A stretch of DNA of 35,688 nucleotides, taken from positions 1-35,688 of the forward strand of contig JAEWNB010000203.1 of NCBI GenBank assembly GCA_023392945.1, given 5' to 3'. The translations under genes were made by a program, and so were the position numbers. Numbering within the stretch: position 1 is the first letter of the stretch; each line of letters starts with the position of its first letter. The notes under the pieces are model-generated. The model saw nothing but the letters and a program-made list of their open reading frames with translations, ran no database searches and was not told the DNA's origin. Positions 1 through 7,227 of the stretch are shown in pieces. Source of the DNA: Bacteroidota bacterium. Its GTDB lineage: Bacteria > Bacteroidota > Bacteroidia > Bacteroidales > WCHB1-69.

Positions 1-1
1 G

Positions 2-160
2 ATAAATTCATTCCCGGATGAGGTGCTCTGTCAAACTGACAAGAATAGTAGGAAGGCAACAATCAAAAAATCACTTGACAAATTGCAGGAATCGGAAGTA
101 TCGGAATTTGATATTTCAGAATTAATCAAAGAATCATTTATAAAACCATTGCAACAATGA
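2..160 (+). CDS. 3' end of an unknown gene, cut by the window edge
   Basis: The only frame open from the left edge runs 52 codons to a TGA at 158-160. The visible tail is hydrophilic, rich in Lys, Glu and Ser, and probably helical. It has no membrane segment and no motif I recognise. It lies 55 bases before a DUF5681-like gene on the same strand, so it may belong to the same accessory or prophage-derived unit. The start is outside the window and no function can be given. That it codes is inferred from the uninterrupted frame and the tight co-directional spacing. Confidence 0.5.
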   Translation: MNSFPDEVLCQTDKNSRKATIKKSLDKLQESEVSEFDISELIKESFIKPLQQ

Positions 161-215
161 AGAAAAGAACACATTTCTTGAAAACAACAAACATTTACAA
201 CAAAAATTAAGAGAT

Positions 216-521
216 ATGGCAAGAAAAGGATTTACCAACAACCCATCCGGGAGGCCTAAAGGCAAGCCCAATAAAAGTACAATTTTGATGAAAGAGTGGA
301 TCATAAAATTAATCAATGACAACACAACTCAGCTCGAATGTGATCTAAAGAAAGTCAGTTCAGTTGAAAGGTGGAAAATCATTTCAGGATTGATTCAATT
401 TGTCATTCCAAGGGTTAACCAACAAACAGTAAATGCAGATATAAACCTCAACAACCTATCTGAAGAAGATATAAACAGAATTATTAATGAAATAGAATTT
501 AAAATTTATGAAGATGAATAA
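216..521 (+). CDS. DUF5681-like small protein, phage-associated type
   Basis: This is a 101-residue protein. Its N-terminus (about residues 3-20) carries the Asn-Pro-Ser-Gly-Arg-Pro-Lys-Gly-Lys-Pro-Asn-Lys signature typical of DUF5681 proteins. After it comes a helical region and an acidic C-terminus. As known for the family, such proteins are common in prophages and mobile islands of Bacteroidota, often just before a terminase large subunit, and may act as small-terminase-like DNA-binding proteins; that role is not proven. No terminase follows here: the next gene is a 69-aa orphan, and the stop overlaps its start by 14 bases. The block therefore looks like a remnant or the end of an element. 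The ATG at 216 is preceded by a weak purine stretch only. I am fairly sure of the family motif and unsure of the function. Confidence 0.7.
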   Translation: MARKGFTNNPSGRPKGKPNKSTILMKEWIIKLINDNTTQLECDLKKVSSVERWKIISGLIQFVIPRVNQQTVNADINLNNLSEEDINRIINEIEFKIYEDE

Positions 522-717
522 AAATGAAAATGAAGAAACAAAGTTAACTAAGGAAGGAAAGATCCTTCTATTATCAATTTTGAAAGCAGGCAAAATAACA
601 CCGGATCAGAAAAAACAGTTACTTGAAATATCGGAAATTGAAACTACCACCTTTATTTTGGGGGATGATGAGTTTATAAAAAGATTCACTGAAAATCTTG
701 AAAATGAAAAAAATTAA
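508..717 (+). CDS. hypothetical protein, 69 aa
   Basis: The ATG at 508 lies inside the end of the preceding gene, a 14-base overlap in another frame, which suggests translational coupling in one operon. A second in-frame ATG at 514 is equally possible. The protein is highly charged (Lys/Glu/Asn), with no signal peptide, membrane segment or Cys motif, and is probably helical. I recognise no family. Together with the DUF5681-like gene it forms a small accessory operon; a phage or plasmid origin is inferred from that neighbour alone. Confidence 0.5.
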   Translation: MKMNKNENEETKLTKEGKILLLSILKAGKITPDQKKQLLEISEIETTTFILGDDEFIKRFTENLENEKN

Positions 718-736
718 TTTTTAGTGATAATATTTG

Positions 737-744
737 TATATTTG
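737..744 (+). promoter_or_regulatory. Bacteroidota -7 element for the lipoprotein gene
   Basis: TATATTTG matches the Bacteroidota -7 consensus TAnnTTTG exactly. It lies 24 bases before the ATG at 769 and 19 bases after the stop of the preceding gene, so the lipoprotein gene has its own promoter. No clear -33 box was seen. Confidence 0.6.
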
Positions 745-768
745 CAGGGTAATTAAAAATAATTTTTT

Positions 769-1419
769 ATGAAAAAAACATTAATTCAATGTTGTTTATT
801 TGCCTTATGTATAGTTTTTGCTTCTTGTAGTACAAGTGTGACTTTGTATAAGACAAATATGTTATCCATGCAAATTGAGGAGGATAATAATATCAAAACC
901 TTTGCAACAGATACTATGTGTTATCAGGATAGTTTATTAAAATTGTGTATTAGTCTTGAATCAGATAAAAGACATTTAATAGTTGACTTTGAAAATCTTC
1001 AAGACTATAAAATGAAAATTTTATGGGATGAAGCAGTAATTATAGTGAATGGGTATCCTTCTGCAGTAATACATGGGGGAACAAAATATATTGATAAAAA
1101 TAAAACTCAACTCCCGACTATAATAATTGGTAAAACTAATTATCGTGAATATATTTCTCCTTCTGATAATGTATATTGGGCTGAAGCAACAAGATACACA
1201 AGTGGTTATTGGGCTATAAGACCGATAATAAATGGATCTTCTGATAATCTTGTTGTCTCAATACCAATAGAATATCAAGGTAAACAGATAACTTATACTT
1301 CAAAATTTATAACTAAAGAAGCAGGGAAAGAAAAAGTTCCTAATGTTATGGGAACTACATTTTTAATTACAGGTGGTATTATTGGGGTTTTAGTTAGTGT
1401 GCTTTTAATTTTGTTATAA
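769..1419 (+). CDS. predicted lipoprotein with C-terminal membrane helix
   Basis: This is a 216-residue protein. A Lys-Lys N-terminus and hydrophobic core lead to a lipobox ending at Cys20 (Phe-Ala-Ser-Cys-Ser), so it is a predicted signal peptidase II substrate anchored to a membrane by lipid. The middle (about 30-190) is beta-rich and unrecognised. The last ~25 residues (about 192-216) form a strong hydrophobic helix rich in Gly, Ile, Leu and Val. A lipid anchor at one end and a membrane helix at the other is unusual: both ends would sit in the same or facing membranes. The gene has its own -7 element and is followed 49 bases later by a zinc-ribbon membrane mini-protein. It belongs to the AT-rich accessory block. 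Function unknown. Confidence 0.75.
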   Translation: MKKTLIQCCLFALCIVFASCSTSVTLYKTNMLSMQIEEDNNIKTFATDTMCYQDSLLKLCISLESDKRHLIVDFENLQDYKMKILWDEAVIIVNGYPSAVIHGGTKYIDKNKTQLPTIIIGKTNYREYISPSDNVYWAEATRYTSGYWAIRPIINGSSDNLVVSIPIEYQGKQITYTSKFITKEAGKEKVPNVMGTTFLITGGIIGVLVSVLLILL

Positions 1420-1468
1420 ATTATTGTATTGAGCTTGAAATAAATTTTGTCAACTAAATATATTTATT

Positions 1469-1639
1469 ATGAATTGCAAAAAATGCCATGAACCAGTTCC
1501 AGAGAATGAACAAATTTGTAAAAAGTGCGGACAAGATCAATCGCAACCAGTTCAATCAACTACTTCAGCTCTAATTTATCTTATAGGTGCAATAGTCACC
1601 ATAATTATAATTATTTCATTTCTAATAAAAAGTTGCTAA
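1469..1639 (+). CDS. zinc-ribbon membrane mini-protein, 56 aa
   Basis: This short frame (ATG 1469, TAA 1637) encodes two CxxC knuckles, Cys3-Lys-Lys-Cys6 and Cys17-Lys-Lys-Cys20-Gly, which form a compact zinc ribbon. A short Gln/Ser/Thr linker and one membrane helix (about residues 33-52) follow, and the protein ends in Lys-Ser-Cys. The layout matches the zinc_ribbon_2-plus-TM mini-proteins frequent in bacterial genomes, usually of unknown role. The two regularly spaced knuckles and the clean hydrophobic segment make chance unlikely. It follows the lipoprotein gene on the same strand with a 49-base gap and could be co-transcribed with it. Anything more specific than a membrane-anchored zinc ribbon would be guesswork. 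Confidence 0.65.
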   Translation: MNCKKCHEPVPENEQICKKCGQDQSQPVQSTTSALIYLIGAIVTIIIIISFLIKSC

Positions 1640-1765
1640 AAACAGAATATTATTCCTCTTCATTTGAAAAATAGATGAAGGAAAATGGATTAATTTGATT
1701 TTGTATTTGCTGAAAATCTTTCAATTTTCTTCTAAATGTTTCACCATTGTTGAACCAATGGAAAC

Positions 1766-1801
1766 TAAAAAGCCCCTGAAGTATTGATTTTCAAGGGCTT
1801 T
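1766..1801 (-). terminator. intrinsic terminator of tRNA-Leu
   Basis: A 12-bp stem (arms about 1769-1780 and 1790-1801) with a 9-base loop is followed, on the minus strand, by a run of five T. Read on the minus strand all 12 positions pair, one as a G-U wobble. Read on the plus strand the same position is a C-A mismatch and the T-tract is broken. The hairpin therefore best fits termination of the minus-strand tRNA-Leu transcript, whose 3' end lies 15 bases upstream of the stem. Confidence 0.7.
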
Positions 1802-1815
1802 CTTCTTTCCTTCCG

Positions 1816-1899
1816 TACCCGGAGCCGGGGTCGAACCGGCACGAGTGTTACCTCACCGGTTTTTGAGACCGGCGCGTCTACCAATTCCGCCATCTGGGC
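1816..1899 (-). tRNA. tRNA-Leu (anticodon CAA)
   Basis: On the minus strand the gene folds as an 84-base class II tRNA: 7-bp acceptor, D arm with GG in the loop, anticodon stem CCGGT/ACCGG with loop CTCAAAA (anticodon CAA, reads UUG), a 15-base variable arm, and T arm GCCGG-TTCGACC-CCGGC. CCA is not encoded. The acceptor stem has one A5-C68 mismatch and a G-U pair at 1-72; all other stems pair. A -7 element lies just upstream and a hairpin terminator just downstream. The 3' end faces the accessory block at 1-1640, the orientation expected if that block integrated into the tRNA 3' end. Confidence 0.93.
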
Positions 1900-1909
1900 A
1901 TTAGAGCGG

Positions 1910-1917
1910 CAAAAATA
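1910..1917 (-). promoter_or_regulatory. -7 element for tRNA-Leu
   Basis: On the minus strand this is TATTTTTG, a perfect TAnnTTTG. It ends 10 bases before the mature tRNA 5' end, so the primary transcript would carry only a few leader bases. It lies between the lysS stop and the tRNA, so the tRNA can be made independently of lysS readthrough. Confidence 0.7.
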
Positions 1918-1943
1918 CAAAAAATTTTAACGTCTGTTATATT

Positions 1944-3668
1944 TTACACTATTTTTTCTATCCACCCATTAATTTCTGTCAATTGAACTGCCGGAACATC
2001 CATTTTAAGTTTCTTTCGCATTCCGCCCAGGTCGTTCAGTAATTTATTAGGGTTCGCTGTTTTAAGATTATCAAGAGTCAGAATATTCAGTTTTTTAAGA
2101 ACCGGAATCCAACATTCAGGGACCCCCAATGCAATGAAATCAGAATCATTGGTGGTATCCTGTTTTTTTTCAGGGCGCATTTGCGGGAAAAAGAGCACAT
2201 CCTGAATAGAGGCTGAATTGGTCATAATCATCGAAAGCCTGTCTATACCGATACCGAGTCCTGCTGTAGGAGGCATTCCTATTTCGAGAGCACGTAAAAA
2301 ATCTTCATCCAGCACCATAGATTCGGCATCTCCACGTTTGCCAAGTTCAAGTTGTTCTTCAAAACGTCTCCTTTGATCAAGAGGGTCATTCAGCTCAGAA
2401 TAGGCATTACAGATTTCCTTTCCATTGCAGACAGCTTCAAAGCGTTCTGTCAAGCCGTGTTTAGCACGATGTTTTTTTGTAAGCGGAGATGTTTCAAGAG
2501 GATAATCATAGATAAAAGTAGGTTGTATAAGATATTTTTCGCAGGTTTCACCAAAAATTTCGTCTATTAACTTTCCTTTTCCCATTGAGGCATCCACTTC
2601 CACCCCAACCTTTTGGGCCACTTCAACCAACTGGGATTCATCCATCTCAGAAATGTCAATTCCGGTGAAGTTTTTTATAGCTTCATACATGGTAAAGCGT
2701 TTCCAGGGTCTTTTAAAATCAATGATATTGTCTCCGACAGGAACTTTAGTCGTCCCATGAAGAGCAAGAGCAACCGTTTCTACCATTTCTTCCACCAGAT
2801 TCATCATCCACTCGTAATCTTTGTAAGGAACATACAGTTCCATTTGAGTAAATTCAGGATTGTGAAAGCGATCCATCCCTTCGTTACGGAAATCTTTTGA
2901 AAACTCATAAACACCATCAAAGCCCCCAACAATTAATTTTTTCAGATAGAGTTCATCAGCGATACGAAGGTAGAGGGTCATATCCAGCTTATTATGAAAA
3001 GTCTTGAATGGACGTGCGGCTGCACCGCCATAAAGTGGTTGTAGAATAGGGGTTTCAACTTCCAAATAACCCTTGTCATTCAAAAAATTCCTCATAGTAT
3101 TTACCAATTTTGTCCGCTTGATAAAAGTCTCTTTAATTTGAGGATTGACGATCAGGTCAACATAACGCTGGCGGTATCTTTGTTCAGGATCTTGAAAAGC
3201 ATCGTAAAGCACATTGTCTTTTTCCTTGACAATGGGCAATGGGCGTAAAGACTTGCTTAGCAGGACAAAGCTTATGATATGAATACTAATTTCCCCCATT
3301 TGGGTAGTAAAAACAAAACCTTTAACACCGATAATATCTCCGATATCCAATTTTTTAAACACCAAATTATAAAGGGATTTGTCATCGCCCGGGCAAAGTT
3401 CGTCACGTTTAGCATAGATTTGAATTTTGCCGTGAGCATCTTGAAGTTCAAAAAATGAGACAGCTCCCATAATACGTTGGCTCATTATTCTACCGGCAAA
3501 ACTAACCTCTTGGAATAAAGTGTTGTCGGTCGGAAATTTTTCCAAAATTTCCTTACTGGTAACATTTACTTCAAAAAGCTCAGCCGGGTATGGATTTATT
3601 CCGAGTTGAATAAAATCTTCTAATTTTTTTCTTCTGATTATTTCTTGTTCGCTCAATTCAATAGCCAT
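1944..3668 (-). CDS. lysS: lysyl-tRNA synthetase, class II
   Basis: Charges tRNA-Lys with lysine using ATP; cytoplasmic. The 574-residue protein shows an N-terminal OB-fold anticodon-binding domain (about 50-150), class II motif 1 (about 170-212), motif 2 with Phe-Arg-Asn-Glu followed by Phe-Thr-Gln-Met-Glu (about 262-282), and motif 3, Gly-Leu-Gly-Ile-Gly-Ile-Asp-Arg (470-477). After the catalytic core there is a C-terminal extension of about 70 residues (from about 503), helical and helix-hairpin-helix-like, absent from E. coli LysS (505 aa) but usual in Bacteroidota. The ATG at 3668 follows a -7 element at 3690-3697 by about 20 bases, fixing the start. It is followed by tRNA-Leu on the same strand; no terminator is visible between them. 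Confidence 0.97.
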   Translation of the reverse strand: MAIELSEQEIIRRKKLEDFIQLGINPYPAELFEVNVTSKEILEKFPTDNTLFQEVSFAGRIMSQRIMGAVSFFELQDAHGKIQIYAKRDELCPGDDKSLYNLVFKKLDIGDIIGVKGFVFTTQMGEISIHIISFVLLSKSLRPLPIVKEKDNVLYDAFQDPEQRYRQRYVDLIVNPQIKETFIKRTKLVNTMRNFLNDKGYLEVETPILQPLYGGAAARPFKTFHNKLDMTLYLRIADELYLKKLIVGGFDGVYEFSKDFRNEGMDRFHNPEFTQMELYVPYKDYEWMMNLVEEMVETVALALHGTTKVPVGDNIIDFKRPWKRFTMYEAIKNFTGIDISEMDESQLVEVAQKVGVEVDASMGKGKLIDEIFGETCEKYLIQPTFIYDYPLETSPLTKKHRAKHGLTERFEAVCNGKEICNAYSELNDPLDQRRRFEEQLELGKRGDAESMVLDEDFLRALEIGMPPTAGLGIGIDRLSMIMTNSASIQDVLFFPQMRPEKKQDTTNDSDFIALGVPECWIPVLKKLNILTLDNLKTANPNKLLNDLGGMRKKLKMDVPAVQLTEINGWIEKIV

Positions 3669-3689
3669 AATATATTGTTAATTTGGCGG

Positions 3690-3697
3690 CAAAAATA
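3690..3697 (-). promoter_or_regulatory. -7 element for lysS
   Basis: Minus-strand TATTTTTG, a perfect -7 consensus, 21 bases before the lysS ATG. The flanking bases (GCCGC downstream, TTTTGT upstream) nearly repeat those of the tRNA-Leu promoter at 1910. Confidence 0.75.
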
Positions 3698-3763
3698 CAA
3701 AAGAAATAGCAAATGACAATTTATGAGCAGTGGAAAAACAAAGTAAGAACTCAAAAACTAAGA

Positions 3764-4711
3764 TTAAAAACCAAAAATTTTACATAGTTTATCGACAGCA
3801 ACCTCAACGTGTCTTTTTTCGGCTTCAAAAGTTTGTCCGGCAACATGTGGTGTTACCAAAACATTTTCCATATGAACCAATTCATGCAGTACGGGCGGCC
3901 AATAATTTTTAGGAAGTAATTGTAAATGGGCATCTTCATATTCAAGAACGTCGAGGCATGCAAATTGAATTTTCCCATTTTTAATATATTTGAGAAGATC
4001 AGTAGTATCCACCACTCCACCACGCGAAGTATTTAGAAAAATAAAGGGTTTTTTAATAATCTTAAGCAATTCATTATTGATAAAATGGAAGTTCTCGGGC
4101 AAATAATTAACATGAACAGAAAGAACATCACATTTTTCCAACAAAGTATGGAGGGGAACTTCCTCAACATAATCTTCTTCAAATCCAAAATTGAACTTAT
4201 CATAGACATAAATTTTGCATCCAAAAGGTTGCAACAATTTGGCAAAAGCGCTGCCGGTATTTCCATAACCTATAATACCAACTGTACGGGAGCCGATTTC
4301 AAACCCTTTGTTTTTCTCTCTCAACCATTCCCCACGCAGTACATCATCGTGGGCAATAGGAAAATGTTTTAAAGCACAAATAAGGAAACCTAAACAATGT
4401 TCGGCCACAGACTGTGAATTCCCTTCGGGAGTGCTAATACACCTAACCCCCAGTTTTTCAGCATAAGCAACATCAATATTTTCCAATCCGGAGCCAATTC
4501 TGACAATAAATCTAAGATTTTTTTTAGCATCAAGAAGAGCTTTATCTATCTTAAAACGATTTCTGATAAACAGACCGAAAACTTCATCTTTCATCTCCAT
4601 GAAAGTCTGATAGTCAATAGATGGATTTACTTCGCAAGAGAGCCCTCTTTTGGCAATCTTAGCCACAAGGTCTTTGTGGACTTTGTCAACAATAAGAATT
4701 TTTTTATTCAT
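3764..4711 (-). CDS. D-2-hydroxyacid dehydrogenase, SerA-like
   Basis: This 315-residue NAD-dependent oxidoreductase of the D-isomer 2-hydroxyacid dehydrogenase family has a Rossmann motif Gly148-Tyr-Gly150-Asn-Thr-Gly153 and the usual catalytic trio: Arg230 (Asn-Thr-Ser-Arg-Gly-Gly), Glu257 (Leu-Asp-Val-Leu-Glu) and His289 (Thr-Pro-His-Val-Ala-Gly). The length fits short phosphoglycerate dehydrogenases lacking ACT domains; the substrate cannot be read from the sequence, and phosphoglycerate, glyoxylate or another 2-oxo acid are all possible. The ATG at 4711 lies 39 bases after the S9 peptidase stop on the same strand with no exact -7 element between, so the two are probably co-transcribed. 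No serC neighbour is present, which weakens a serine-pathway assignment. Confidence 0.85.
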   Translation of the reverse strand: MNKKILIVDKVHKDLVAKIAKRGLSCEVNPSIDYQTFMEMKDEVFGLFIRNRFKIDKALLDAKKNLRFIVRIGSGLENIDVAYAEKLGVRCISTPEGNSQSVAEHCLGFLICALKHFPIAHDDVLRGEWLREKNKGFEIGSRTVGIIGYGNTGSAFAKLLQPFGCKIYVYDKFNFGFEEDYVEEVPLHTLLEKCDVLSVHVNYLPENFHFINNELLKIIKKPFIFLNTSRGGVVDTTDLLKYIKNGKIQFACLDVLEYEDAHLQLLPKNYWPPVLHELVHMENVLVTPHVAGQTFEAEKRHVEVAVDKLCKIFGF

Positions 4712-4750
4712 AATATATTTTGTTTAAGGTTTTTAAAAATAAAGCAAAAA

Positions 4751-6910
4751 TTATTTTAACAAATTATTTTTTAGATGTAACAGATAAAACAATTCTAATT
4801 TTTTCCAGAGATAAACGCGATCAATTCCTCTAACATTGTGATCGTGTGATGGATAGACAAAATAATCAATCTGAACACCGTCTTTTACAGCCTGATCAAT
4901 CAATTCCAAACTATTCTGCCACACTACCGAGTGATCTTGGGCACCGTGCATAACGAGAAGAGGACATTGTAAATTTTTAATTGCAGGCAAAATAGAACTT
5001 TTGTTATATCCTTCAGGGTTTTCAAGCGGTGTATCCATATATCGTTCTCCATACATCACTTCATACCAGCGCCAATCAACAACAGGTCCCCCGCAACTGG
5101 CAGCCTTAAAAATTTCGGGATAATGAGTTATTAATGATAAAACCATAAAACCCCCATAACTCCAGCCATCAATACCAATGTTAGTTGTGTCAATATAGGG
5201 TAGCGATTTAAGATGCTGAATTCCGCATAATTGATCTTCCATTTCCAATACCCCCAATTGTCTGTGAATAGCTTTTTCAAAATCTGCACCACGATTTGCT
5301 GTTCCGCGATTGTCCATGCAAAAAACGACAAACCCCTTTTGGGCTAAATAATTTAAAAATACACCCCCTGACATAAAGGTATTAGTAACCATTTGAGAAT
5401 GAGGTCCACCATAAACATAAACCAAGCAAGGATATTTCTTGCTTTTATCAAAGTCGGGCGGAAAAATCAAACGACAATATAAGTTATCTCCGTTATGATT
5501 TTTTATAGAGAAAATTGAAGTGGTTCCGAGAGCATGTTCTGTATAGGGATTATTAGAAGTCAAAAGAAGCTCTCTTTTTTTACCGTCAGAAGAACAAAAA
5601 TATATATTTTGTGGTGTTGTAAGATTTTCAAAAAAATCAATAAAATATTTACAATCTGAAGAAAATAGTGGTTTATGTGTTCCCTGTTCCGGAGTTAAAT
5701 TAAGCAGGACCCCGGTTTTTAAATTGACACAATACAGATATCGGTCAGTAGGATTGTCTTTGTTAGTTATGAAATAAAGGAATTGTTCATTTTTGTCTAA
5801 TCCGGAAACTTCAATGACCTCCCATGCTCCTTTTGTTATCTGCTTAAGCATTTTTCCGGAAAAATCGTAGAGATAACAGTGATTCCAACCATCACGGTCG
5901 CTTTGCCAAATAAATCGGTTGTTTTTTAAAAAAATCATACGAGAATCAGGTTCAACATATCTGGCATCGGATTCTTCAAGTATTACTCTTGTTTTTTCTC
6001 CTGAAACCACCGAATATTCTATTAATTTAAGATGATTTTGTTCACGGTTCAGATGAGAAATATAGATAAATCTTTCATCAGGAGAAAAGGTTACATTGGT
6101 AAGAAATTCTCCGTCTTCTTTTTCAGTATGAAGATAGTGAAAAACAGATTTCTTCTGTAAAACAGATTGGTTGACATCAAAAACCCCAAGAGTAACAATG
6201 TGACTATTTCTGCCGGCCATCGGATATTTCATTCGATTTAAGGTAGCAATTGGCGTAGAGGTATTAACCAAAGGATAGTCTTCAACCATGCTTTCATCCA
6301 TTCTGTAAAAGGCTATGTAATTGGCCCGGGGAGAAAGATATTGTCCCTCTTGAATGCCCCATTCACTGCGATGAACAGATTCCCCGAAAACAATATTATT
6401 TCCGGTATCAGGACAAAGTAATATCTTTTCAAAATTGTTTTTTCCACTCAGAACAAAAACGTGACCATCATTTTCTTTAATTACAAAAAGACGAGCCAAT
6501 ATATCAGAACTGATAATTTCTCCATCAAAAAATGGGATCGTATCTCCTGTAAATCCGTCTTCAGTAAGATGAAGAAGAGCTTGTATTCTCGGAAAATAGA
6601 AAGTTTTTTCATCTATCCATTTAAAAGAGGGAATTTCGGTAATATGTTTTTTGGGAAATAGTGATACTAAATCTTTAATAGTAACAAGAACCGTCTTTTT
6701 ACCCGTTTTGGCATCAAATAAAGTAATTTCAGTGTTATTTTTAGAGTCGACATAGGCAAACTGATCCGAATTGGGTTTCCAATTTGTATAATTGTAAGTT
6801 TCAAGTCTGTATTTGCCTTTGAAAACAGCTTTTAAATCAATTGTATTTATCTGAGAATATGCAGAAAATGAAAAATTAACTAATAAAAAAATAAAAAAAA
6901 TACGTTTCAT
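4751..6910 (-). CDS. secreted S9 prolyl (di/tri)peptidyl peptidase, DPP-IV/PtpA-like
   Basis: A 719-residue serine peptidase with a signal peptide (Lys-Arg, hydrophobic stretch, Ser-Ala-Tyr-Ser-Gln at about 15-20), an N-terminal beta-propeller (about 40-470) and a C-terminal alpha/beta-hydrolase domain. The catalytic Ser584 lies in Gly-Trp-Ser-Tyr-Gly-Gly; Asp659 (His-Gly-Ala-Gln-Asp) and His691 complete the triad. The propeller has the Tyr-Arg-Met-Asp-Glu-Ser-Met region typical of Bacteroidota DPP-IV homologues, which cut Xaa-Pro peptides after export. I start at 6910 rather than an in-frame ATG at 6946: the -7 element at 6936-6943 places transcription start near 6930, downstream of 6946, and 6910 begins right at the signal peptide. 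It is the first gene of a unit with the dehydrogenase. Confidence 0.92.
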   Translation of the reverse strand: MKRIFFIFLLVNFSFSAYSQINTIDLKAVFKGKYRLETYNYTNWKPNSDQFAYVDSKNNTEITLFDAKTGKKTVLVTIKDLVSLFPKKHITEIPSFKWIDEKTFYFPRIQALLHLTEDGFTGDTIPFFDGEIISSDILARLFVIKENDGHVFVLSGKNNFEKILLCPDTGNNIVFGESVHRSEWGIQEGQYLSPRANYIAFYRMDESMVEDYPLVNTSTPIATLNRMKYPMAGRNSHIVTLGVFDVNQSVLQKKSVFHYLHTEKEDGEFLTNVTFSPDERFIYISHLNREQNHLKLIEYSVVSGEKTRVILEESDARYVEPDSRMIFLKNNRFIWQSDRDGWNHCYLYDFSGKMLKQITKGAWEVIEVSGLDKNEQFLYFITNKDNPTDRYLYCVNLKTGVLLNLTPEQGTHKPLFSSDCKYFIDFFENLTTPQNIYFCSSDGKKRELLLTSNNPYTEHALGTTSIFSIKNHNGDNLYCRLIFPPDFDKSKKYPCLVYVYGGPHSQMVTNTFMSGGVFLNYLAQKGFVVFCMDNRGTANRGADFEKAIHRQLGVLEMEDQLCGIQHLKSLPYIDTTNIGIDGWSYGGFMVLSLITHYPEIFKAASCGGPVVDWRWYEVMYGERYMDTPLENPEGYNKSSILPAIKNLQCPLLVMHGAQDHSVVWQNSLELIDQAVKDGVQIDYFVYPSHDHNVRGIDRVYLWKKLELFYLLHLKNNLLK

Positions 6911-6935
6911 CAATGCCCTTTTATTATCTAAAATG

Positions 6936-6943
6936 CAAAAATA
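6936..6943 (-). promoter_or_regulatory. -7 element for the S9 peptidase gene
   Basis: Minus-strand TATTTTTG, a perfect consensus, 25 bases before the ATG at 6910. It decides the start, because an upstream in-frame ATG at 6946 would not be transcribed from it. Confidence 0.75.
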
Positions 6944-7196
6944 CATTTATCTCATAATTGACGTATGATTTTATAAAAAAAAACACCATAATCTCTTAAT
7001 TCGAATTTTAAGTGCTTTTTAAATAGATCTTTACGAAATAATATGAGAAAAACAAGTAGGATATAAAATATTTATAAAACAATTTTGGATAATCAATGTT
7101 AAAAGAGATGAAAAAAAGCAATGTTCGATCAAAAATAGATTCCTGATTATCAAAAAACAGCCCCTTAAAATCTATTTTCACACAATACTTTTTTTG

Positions 7197-7204
7197 TATT
7201 TTTG
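7197..7204 (+). promoter_or_regulatory. -7 element for secA
   Basis: TATTTTTG after a T-run, 23 bases before the secA ATG. It is followed by GCAAG, close to the GCA that often follows this element in Bacteroidota. Confidence 0.75.
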
Positions 7205-7227
7205 CAAGCAATTAAATTACAGATAAT

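Larger units (their letters stand above)
6911..7227. other. divergent intergenic region between S9 peptidase and secA
   Basis: These 317 bases hold a minus-strand -7 element (6936-6943) and a plus-strand -7 element (7197-7204). The about 250 bases between them are AT-rich, with short A and T runs and no convincing hairpin, RNA gene or coding frame. An open stretch on the minus strand (7008-7211) has no start signal or family resemblance. Confidence 0.6.

Noticed and set aside
6911..6946. Upstream start of the S9 peptidase at 6946
   Set aside because: The -7 element at 6936-6943 lies inside it, so this ATG would not be transcribed; the signal peptide begins at 6910.
7008..7211. Minus-strand frame of 67 codons between the S9 peptidase and secA genes
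   Set aside because: It is Phe/Tyr/Lys-rich as expected from AT-rich non-coding DNA, begins inside the secA promoter and has no signal of its own.
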